Below are positions 1 to 4,630 of a DNA stretch of 5,562 nucleotides, piece after piece. The DNA is from an uncultured Litorilinea sp. (lineage in GTDB: Bacteria; Chloroflexota; Anaerolineae; Caldilineales; Caldilineaceae). The position numbers were made by a program, and so were the translations under genes. Location of the stretch: NCBI GenBank assembly GCA_946885925.1, contig CAMPHP010000262.1, positions 1-5,562 on the forward strand. The letters run 5' to 3'. Under the pieces are notes generated by a model. The model worked only from the letters and a program-made list of their open reading frames with translations. It was not told the origin of the DNA and did not search any database. Each line of letters starts with the position of its first letter. Positions within the stretch are counted from its first letter, which is position 1.

Positions 1-111
1 TAGACCACAAGCGATTCCATGCCCGTTGATTTATTCCAACTTGAACCATTCCCACATGCAATAGGAGCGTGACTTCGAGAAGCCATGATGTTGTAGCCTG
101 CACGTATCTTT

Positions 112-118
112 GGGAGGA
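112..118 (+). promoter_or_regulatory. Shine-Dalgarno of the regulator gene, decides its start
   Basis: GGGAGGA lies just before the ATG at 122, with GGAGG at 113-117 and only 4 bases to the start codon, a rather short spacing. An in-frame TTG at 110 would extend the protein by four residues, but the Shine-Dalgarno would then lie inside the coding region, so the ATG at 122 is preferred. I could not assign a convincing -35/-10 pair in bases 1-111. Confidence 0.75.
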
Positions 119-121
119 ACC

Positions 122-1069
122 ATGCAAAACTACCGGATCTGCTTGTTTGGCAAGTTTACTCTCCAATACGACGATGATTCCATTGAATACCCTGACTCCT
201 CCAGACCACTTGAATTACTAGTTTATCTCCTGCTCAACCGCCAGCGTGTCCATCCCCGCGAAGTGCTGGCTGCTCTACTTTGGAGCGATCAATCGACAGG
301 CCAATCCAAGAAATATTTGCGCAAGGTGCTTTGGCAGCTTCAGCGACTCCTGGAAACCAGCGGCTTCAATGGTGACCACGCGCTGCTCGATATTGATAAT
401 GAGTGGATCGGTGTTCGCCAGCAAAGTAATATCTGGCTGGATGTGGCGAACTTTGATGCCGTCTGGGCGCGGCTCGGAGGAATTCCGGGCAGCCAGCTCA
501 ACCACCAACAGGCACAATCACTCGAACAGGCGGTGCTCCTCTACAAGGGAGAACTGCTCGAAGGTTGGTATCAGGATTGGTGCTTGTTGGAGCGCGAGCG
601 TCTCCAACAGAACTATCTCATGTCGCTGGATAAGTTAGCCGCATATAGTGAAGCGACAGGTGATATTGAAGCTGGATTGGCCTATGGCGCGCGGATTCTC
701 CACTATGACCGCGCGCGAGAGTACACTCATTGTCAACTGATGCGCCTCTACTACTTGGCTGGCGACCGCACCAACGCCATTCGCCAATATGAGCGTTGCG
801 TGACCGCACTCCAAGAAGAAATGGAGATCGCGCCCGCGCCGGAGACCGTTGAACTCTATAAGTTGATCCGTTCCAATGGTCGTTTCAAGCAGGAAGCTAC
901 CCTTAGCCATCAACACGATACCCTACCTGTGTCACGCGATGAAGGCTCGCTGGCAGACATTGTTGCCCGCCTGCACACGCTTCAGCTTTCACTTAACCAA
1001 ATTCACAGCCAGATTCAGGCTGAGATCGAGCAAGTGGACCGGCTCCTTAAGGCTCTGGGAGCCAGTTGA
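122..1069 (+). CDS. SARP-like transcriptional regulator (winged helix + BTAD domain)
   Basis: A 315-residue cytoplasmic protein with the two-part layout of small SARP/AfsR-type regulators. Residues about 3-100 look like an OmpR-like winged helix: it opens with YRICLFGKFTL, then RPLELLVYLLLNR and the helix around PREVLAALLW and YLRKVLWQLQRLL. Residues about 107-250 match a bacterial transcriptional activator domain (BTAD), a helical TPR-like fold; landmarks are FDAVWARL, the YKGELLEGWYQDWCLLERER segment (141-160) and the pattern RLYYLAGDRTNAIRQYERC (209-227). No NB-ARC, ATPase or long TPR extension follows, so this is a short form. Residues about 276-311 form a leucine-rich amphipathic helix that may be a coiled coil. 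Family members bind direct repeats and recruit RNA polymerase. Its place next to eCIS genes suggests it controls them, which is inference; the ligand or signal is unknown. The domain call is firm, the target is not. Confidence 0.88.
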   Translation: MQNYRICLFGKFTLQYDDDSIEYPDSSRPLELLVYLLLNRQRVHPREVLAALLWSDQSTGQSKKYLRKVLWQLQRLLETSGFNGDHALLDIDNEWIGVRQQSNIWLDVANFDAVWARLGGIPGSQLNHQQAQSLEQAVLLYKGELLEGWYQDWCLLERERLQQNYLMSLDKLAAYSEATGDIEAGLAYGARILHYDRAREYTHCQLMRLYYLAGDRTNAIRQYERCVTALQEEMEIAPAPETVELYKLIRSNGRFKQEATLSHQHDTLPVSRDEGSLADIVARLHTLQLSLNQIHSQIQAEIEQVDRLLKALGAS

Positions 1070-1099
1070 GTAAATGCATCCATAAAATCCCGCAAGAAA

Positions 1100-1131
1100 C
1101 GCCAACGGAGTCGCTCATGGAGACGTTGGCG
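1100..1131 (+). repeat. GC-rich inverted repeat after the regulator gene, possible terminator
   Basis: CGCCAACG at 1100-1107 is perfectly complementary to CGTTGGCG at 1124-1131 with a 16-base loop. Within the loop CTC (1114-1116) can pair with GAG (1120-1122). It starts 30 bases after the regulator's stop, where a terminator would be expected, but no run of T follows, so a classical intrinsic terminator is not shown. It could instead be an mRNA 3'-end stabilising hairpin or a protein-binding site. Confidence 0.4.
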
Positions 1132-1148
1132 GAGACGCGCATGTGGAT

Positions 1149-1174
1149 ACTAAATCTATCTCTTTTGATTTAGT
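1149..1174 (+). repeat. AT-rich inverted repeat upstream of the small gene
   Basis: ACTAAATC at 1149-1156 pairs perfectly with GATTTAGT at 1167-1174, with a 10-base pyrimidine-rich loop (TATCTCTTTT). The stem is AT-rich and therefore weak as RNA. It is followed by TATATT, which could be part of a -10 element, but no matching -35 is present. Possible roles are an operator for the downstream gene or the second half of a termination region with the hairpin at 1100-1131. The repeat is certain; the role is not. Confidence 0.4.
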
Positions 1175-1239
1175 TATATTGGCCGGATTAGTGGGCGCGA
1201 ACAATCGATCTCATTGAATCTGCACGAAACGAGTGTGCA

Positions 1240-1521
1240 ATGGACTCTACGCGTGAACCCTTTGAACCCCAAACGCACTCGTTTTTGGTACGGCTCTGGC
1301 TGGAAAAGACCACTACACAAGACGGTGAGGCCGTGTGGCGCGGGCATATTACGCATGTTGCCAGCGGCACGCGCCACTATGTAAAACACCCCAGTAAAAT
1401 CGTTGCCGTTATTGCAACCTATCTGTATCCGGCTGACAGCGCGATGAGTTGGCGAGATCGTATCGAGCAATGGCTCACGTGCACCTGGTTGAGCCTCACA
1501 GGCAGAAACCGCCATCTGTAG
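1240..1521 (+). CDS. Small conserved-looking hypothetical protein with a WRGHITHV motif
   Basis: A 93-residue soluble protein, no signal peptide or membrane segment. The core, residues about 13-62, reads like a compact beta-rich domain: SFLVRLWLEKT, then an acidic stretch, then AVWRGHITHVASGTRHYVK (31-49) and IVAVIATYL. From memory, the pattern WRGHITHV-x-SG-x-R-x-Y recurs in short uncharacterised proteins of Chloroflexota and some cyanobacteria; I cannot verify this here and no function is known to me. The Trp-rich tail (71-93) looks less conserved. The ATG at 1240 is the only usual start, since an in-frame TAG lies at 1189-1191; only a weak GAG (1231-1233) precedes it. The gene sits between the regulator and the ATPase in the same direction. 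The mainly hydrophobic-alternating strands and a plausible motif argue that it is real; a role in regulation or assembly of the eCIS would be a guess. Confidence 0.7.
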   Translation: MDSTREPFEPQTHSFLVRLWLEKTTTQDGEAVWRGHITHVASGTRHYVKHPSKIVAVIATYLYPADSAMSWRDRIEQWLTCTWLSLTGRNRHL

Positions 1522-1555
1522 TTGAACCTATTTGAGAAGTTGGTAGGGCCGTATT

Positions 1556-1575
1556 GGTGATTGACGGTGATTGAC
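1556..1575 (+). repeat. Perfect 10-bp tandem repeat, candidate regulator-binding site
   Basis: GGTGATTGAC occurs twice head to tail (1556-1565 and 1566-1575). The period of 10 bp is one helical turn, so both copies face the same side of the DNA. The second copy provides the first five bases of the TTGACA -35 box at 1571-1576. SARP and OmpR-type winged-helix proteins typically bind direct repeats of about 10-11 bp period next to or over the -35 box, so the regulator at 122-1069 is the natural candidate. This assignment is inference; the repeat itself is directly visible. Confidence 0.6.
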
Positions 1576-1600
1576 AACGTGAACAATCCCCGTCTATGAC
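1571..1600 (+). promoter_or_regulatory. Predicted sigma70-type promoter of the eCIS operon
   Basis: TTGACA (1571-1576, a perfect -35 consensus) and TATGAC (1595-1600, 4 of 6 to TATAAT) are separated by 18 bases. Transcription would begin near 1607, leaving a leader of about 78 bases before the ATPase ATG at 1685. It lies outside coding DNA, in the only sizeable gap before the three closely spaced structural genes. The 10-bp tandem repeat over the -35 box suggests control by a direct-repeat binding activator. The start point has not been measured. Confidence 0.5.
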
Positions 1601-1644
1601 GCGCCCTGGAATCCGGCAGTATGGCCCGCAATATGATCCGTCTA

Positions 1645-1686
1645 GGCGATTTGTTAGAGGCAATTTGTTAGAGGCGATCTGTTAAT
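1645..1686 (+). repeat. Three tandem copies of a 14-bp unit running into the ATPase start codon
   Basis: The units are GGCGATTTGTTAGA (1645-1658), GGCAATTTGTTAGA (1659-1672) and GGCGATCTGTTAAT (1673-1686). Copy 2 differs from copy 1 at one base and copy 3 at three. Each junction creates TTAGAGG, so a GAGG Shine-Dalgarno-like core is present at 1657-1660 and 1671-1674; the latter is 10 bases before the ATG at 1685. The last two bases of copy 3 are the first two bases of that ATG. Slippage in this array would change the number of ribosome-binding sites and the leader length, not the protein. Confidence 0.75.
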
Positions 1687-3871
1687 GGAAGTTACCGGCA
1701 AGCTCGTGAACCACCCATACACAATTGTTGACGAACTGTTGCCAGTTCTACATCGCCTCGATCTCTTGCTTGAAGGTGCTATCAAGCGGGCCGAAGCGCT
1801 CTATGGTAAAGAGGCAGGCGTTGATCTCTACCGTGGCTTCTACATCGATCAGGGTGAAGTGACACGGCTATTGAGCCAGGGGCCAGGCACTCCAGCCTTC
1901 TCGCACAATGGCTTGGAGCATGAACTATCTGCACCTGTGCTTGATGACCAGCATTCGCGGCTGGCTTGGCTGCAAGCGATGTTTGACCTCACTCCGTTTG
2001 AAATGGATCTGCTCATCATTGCCATTGCGCCTGAATTAGACCGCCGTTACGAGCGGCTCTATGCCTATCTTCAGGATGATGTAAGTCATCGCCGCCCGCG
2101 TGTAGATTTGGCCTTAAATCTGCTTTGCACCACCACTGTGGAGAAAGTAATACGGCGCAGCCACTTTGCCCCCGAAGCACCCTTGATTGGCAAACACTTA
2201 TTGCATCTCATTGCCGATGACGATGATCCGTTAACACCACTCCTGGCCCATGCGTTGAAAGTGGATGAACAAATTGTGACGTTGTTACTGGGCCAGCAGA
2301 CGCTAGACCCACGGCTAGCCTCATTTTGCCACTATGCCATGCCGGAAGATGGGGATGAAGAACTGACTGTAATGTTGCAGGTGAGAGAGCCATTGAGCAT
2401 CCTGGTTGCAGATGCGTGGGAGCAGGAAAAGACGCTGCGGCTCTACTTTCAGGGGCCGCGCGGCAACCGTAAATGTGCAACAGCCAAAGCACTGGCAGCA
2501 GCAGTCAGCGCACCCTTTTTGGAAGTTGACCTGGCTCAAGCCCTGGTGGCGGATCCTCATTTTGAGTGGGTGCCCAGGCTGATCTTCCGTGAAGTACGCT
2601 TCCATCGCTCGCTCCTCTACCTGCATGATCTCGATGTGTTGCTAGGCGCACAGCAACAGGGCAACTGGCAGCGGCTTGTCACGGCAATGAGTGAAGAGAA
2701 CGGTATCACTATCTTGGCGGGGAGTGGACCCTGGCCCAGTACCGAACGGACGTCGACTGGCGCAATTACGATTCCATTTGATTTACCAGGCTATGTTGAA
2801 CGCCAGATCCATTGGCAGGAGCAACTGGCCCGCGCTGGATGGACGCTGCCGGATGCGGAGATCGAGACGCTCGCCAGCCGTTTTTGGCTGACACCCACAC
2901 AGATCACTGAGGCAGTCGCAAGCGGGACAAAGCTCGCCCAGTGGCGTGTTGCCAAACAAGCGCAGGGGGCATCGCCTTTGGGGGCGACAATCACCCTAGA
3001 GGATCTCTTTATGGCGGCTCGCGCCCAAACGGGGCATGACTTGGCGGCATTGGCCCAAAAGATTGAGCCGGTTTACCAGTGGGATGATCTTGTCTTGCCG
3101 GAAGATTCCCTTGTGCAGTTGCGTGACATCTGCCAGCGCGTGGAACAACAGCAGCGTGTCTTGGAAGAATGGGGCTTTGGGCAGAAGTTAACACGGGGCA
3201 AGGGTATCACTGCACTCTTTGCGGGTGCCTCTGGCACGGGCAAGACAATGGCTGCGGAGATTATCGCCAATGCTCTCGGTCTTGACCTCTACCGGATTGA
3301 CCTTTCCAGTGTGGTGAGTAAGTACATTGGCGAAACTGAAAAGAATCTGGAGCGCATCTTTTCTGCGGCTTCCCGTGCCAATGCCATTCTGTTTTTTGAT
3401 GAAGCAGATGCTCTCTTTGGCAAACGCTCTGAGGTCAAGGATGCCCATGATCGCTATGCCAATATCGAGATCAGCTATCTCCTGCAACGGATGGAAGAGT
3501 ATGAGGGTGTGGTGATCCTGGCAACTAATTTACGCAACAACCTGGATAGCGCGTTTGTGCGTCGTATTGCCTTTATCATCCACTTTCCGCAACCAGATGA
3601 AGAGGACCGGCTGCGAATCTGGCAGACAGTCTGGCCCTCTGCCGTGCCATTGTCCCCCGATCTCGATCTTCCCTTCATGGCGCGACAGTTCAAACTGAGC
3701 GGCGGCAACATCAAAAACATAGCATTAGCCGCTGCGTTTTCGGCAGCCAGCGCCAACGAAGCCGTGAGCATGCACCATCTGATGACCGCTGCGCGGCGTG
3801 AGTTGCAGAAGATGGGCAAAACGCCGGTACCACAGGATTTCGGCCTGTATTCGCACCTTCTCTATTCGTGA
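1685..3871 (+). CDS. eCIS-associated AAA+ ATPase (Pvc15-like) with a degenerate first AAA module
   Basis: A 728-residue cytoplasmic ATPase. Residues about 20-150 are helical; the segment at 91-130 (RLAWLQAMFDLTPFEMDLL and onward) resembles the winged-helix-like N-terminal domain of this ATPase group. A first AAA module (about 235-420) is degenerate: its P-loop reads GPRGNRKCA (257-265) and its Walker B reads LYLHDLD (311-317). The second module (about 465-710) is complete: Walker A GASGTGKT (514-521), pore-loop KYIGE (546-550), Walker B ILFFDEAD (568-575), sensor-1 ATN (613-615), paired arginines R626/R627 where arginine fingers are expected, and a sensor-2 region GGNIK (673-677). The module resembles CDC48/FtsH-type AAA domains. 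In eCIS loci such an ATPase is a conserved gene, thought to help assemble or remodel the particle; its exact role is unsettled. It is first in the likely operon, 27 bases before the DUF4255 gene. The start is supported by GAGG at 1671-1674. Confidence 0.92.
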   Translation: MEVTGKLVNHPYTIVDELLPVLHRLDLLLEGAIKRAEALYGKEAGVDLYRGFYIDQGEVTRLLSQGPGTPAFSHNGLEHELSAPVLDDQHSRLAWLQAMFDLTPFEMDLLIIAIAPELDRRYERLYAYLQDDVSHRRPRVDLALNLLCTTTVEKVIRRSHFAPEAPLIGKHLLHLIADDDDPLTPLLAHALKVDEQIVTLLLGQQTLDPRLASFCHYAMPEDGDEELTVMLQVREPLSILVADAWEQEKTLRLYFQGPRGNRKCATAKALAAAVSAPFLEVDLAQALVADPHFEWVPRLIFREVRFHRSLLYLHDLDVLLGAQQQGNWQRLVTAMSEENGITILAGSGPWPSTERTSTGAITIPFDLPGYVERQIHWQEQLARAGWTLPDAEIETLASRFWLTPTQITEAVASGTKLAQWRVAKQAQGASPLGATITLEDLFMAARAQTGHDLAALAQKIEPVYQWDDLVLPEDSLVQLRDICQRVEQQQRVLEEWGFGQKLTRGKGITALFAGASGTGKTMAAEIIANALGLDLYRIDLSSVVSKYIGETEKNLERIFSAASRANAILFFDEADALFGKRSEVKDAHDRYANIEISYLLQRMEEYEGVVILATNLRNNLDSAFVRRIAFIIHFPQPDEEDRLRIWQTVWPSAVPLSPDLDLPFMARQFKLSGGNIKNIALAAAFSAASANEAVSMHHLMTAARRELQKMGKTPVPQDFGLYSHLLYS

Positions 3872-3898
3872 TCTACTTACACTCTACTCATAACAACC

Positions 3899-4573
3899 AT
3901 GATACGCGATCTCGATGACACGATTGAAGCAATGATAGAGAATCTAGCACCGGCTGGTTCGGCGTTGGCTAGTGCCGATATTAGCTTTGAACTGCCCGAT
4001 GCCGAGTGGCGCTCGAACTTAGCCAATCTGACTGTCAACTGTTACTTGTATGACGTGCGCGAAAATCGTGAGATGCGTACCAACGAACGGTTGATCCAGC
4101 GGTCGAATACGGGCGTACCGATTGCGCTGCGGCTGCCACCTGTGCGGATTGACTGCACCTATTGCATCACGGCATGGAGTCCTGCAACTGCTGAATCTAT
4201 CCTGGAAGAGCATCGCCTGTTGAGCCAGGTACTGCTTCTCCTCTTGCAGAATCCAACAATACCCACCGGCGTATTGCAAGGCAGTCTCGCCACGCAGATT
4301 CCACCCTATCCGCGTGTGATTGCTGCACCGGATGATATCAAGAATTTACCCGAGTTTTGGGGGGCATTGGACCAGCAGTTGAAGCCCTCTTTGAATTACG
4401 TCATTACGCTCGCGATGCTGCTAGATGCTGAACCGCCCGCCGGTACAGTACTGGATGTCGTTCAGGAGGTCAATGTTGATGCAGAAGCTGAACATCTCGC
4501 CTCCGATCCCTCTTTGCCGCTGCACAAATCGCCGCTCTCCCAATATTGGAAGCCTTGGCATACAGGCTCATAA
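3899..4573 (+). CDS. DUF4255 / Pvc16 N-terminal domain protein, putative tail terminator (cap) of the eCIS
   Basis: A 224-residue protein that is almost entirely one DUF4255 (Pvc16_N) domain. Visible landmarks are the opening MIRDLDDTIEAMI, the ISFELPDAEW stretch (28-37), the very typical VNCYLYDVRENREMRTNE (46-63), the IDCTYCITAWS strand (84-94), the LEEHRLLSQVLLLLLQNP helix (102-119), and PEFWGALDQQLKPSLNYVIT (151-170). In PVC and the antifeeding prophage the homologue sits at the end of the tube and sheath distal to the baseplate and ends polymerisation. Some homologues carry extra C-terminal domains; this one has only a short tail of about 35 residues. The ATG is chosen because the domain begins here, although no Shine-Dalgarno precedes it. 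It is in the same frame as the upstream ATPase and 57 bases before the sheath gene, so all three are likely co-transcribed. Confidence 0.93.
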   Translation: MIRDLDDTIEAMIENLAPAGSALASADISFELPDAEWRSNLANLTVNCYLYDVRENREMRTNERLIQRSNTGVPIALRLPPVRIDCTYCITAWSPATAESILEEHRLLSQVLLLLLQNPTIPTGVLQGSLATQIPPYPRVIAAPDDIKNLPEFWGALDQQLKPSLNYVITLAMLLDAEPPAGTVLDVVQEVNVDAEAEHLASDPSLPLHKSPLSQYWKPWHTGS

Positions 4574-4582
4574 AGCATGAGC
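4566..4582 (+). other. Small hairpin over the stop codon of the DUF4255 gene
   Basis: GCTCAT (4566-4571) pairs perfectly with ATGAGC (4577-4582) around a 5-base loop; the TAA stop at 4571-4573 lies in the stem-loop. No T-run follows, so it is not a terminator by sequence. It stands 48 bases before the sheath start and could act as a processing or stabilising element that sets a higher level for the sheath message. A 6-bp stem can arise by chance. Confidence 0.3.
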
Positions 4583-4603
4583 AAATTGTGTCTGAATATC
4601 TAG

Positions 4604-4622
4604 AAGGAGCATCTAAAAGGAG
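4604..4622 (+). promoter_or_regulatory. Two successive Shine-Dalgarno sequences before the sheath gene
   Basis: AAGGAG at 4604-4609 and AAAGGAG at 4616-4622 precede the ATG at 4631. The nearer one has an ideal spacing of 8 bases. The farther one is about 21 bases from the start, too far to initiate there, but could load ribosomes as a standby site. This contrasts sharply with the DUF4255 gene, which has none, and fits the need for many sheath copies per particle and few caps. Confidence 0.65.
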
Positions 4623-4630
4623 ACGCTACT

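Noticed and set aside
110..121. TTG start giving a four-residue longer regulator
   Set aside because: The Shine-Dalgarno GGGAGGA would lie inside the coding region; the ATG at 122 is correctly placed after it and begins the winged-helix domain.
1..121. Tail of an upstream gene (frame open from base 2 to TAG at 62-64)
   Set aside because: Only 20 codons with no recognisable sequence; cannot be told from chance.
246..638. 130-codon + strand frame inside the regulator gene
   Set aside because: Its protein is Ser/Cys/Arg-rich with no domain, while the overlapping frame encodes a clear winged-helix/BTAD protein.
1174..1515. 113-codon minus-strand frame opposite the 93-aa gene
   Set aside because: No recognisable domain, low-complexity Cys/Arg/Pro composition; the + strand frame has a plausible folded domain.
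2208..2626. Minus-strand frames inside the ATPase gene
   Set aside because: They are shadows of a continuous 728-codon gene and show no family features.
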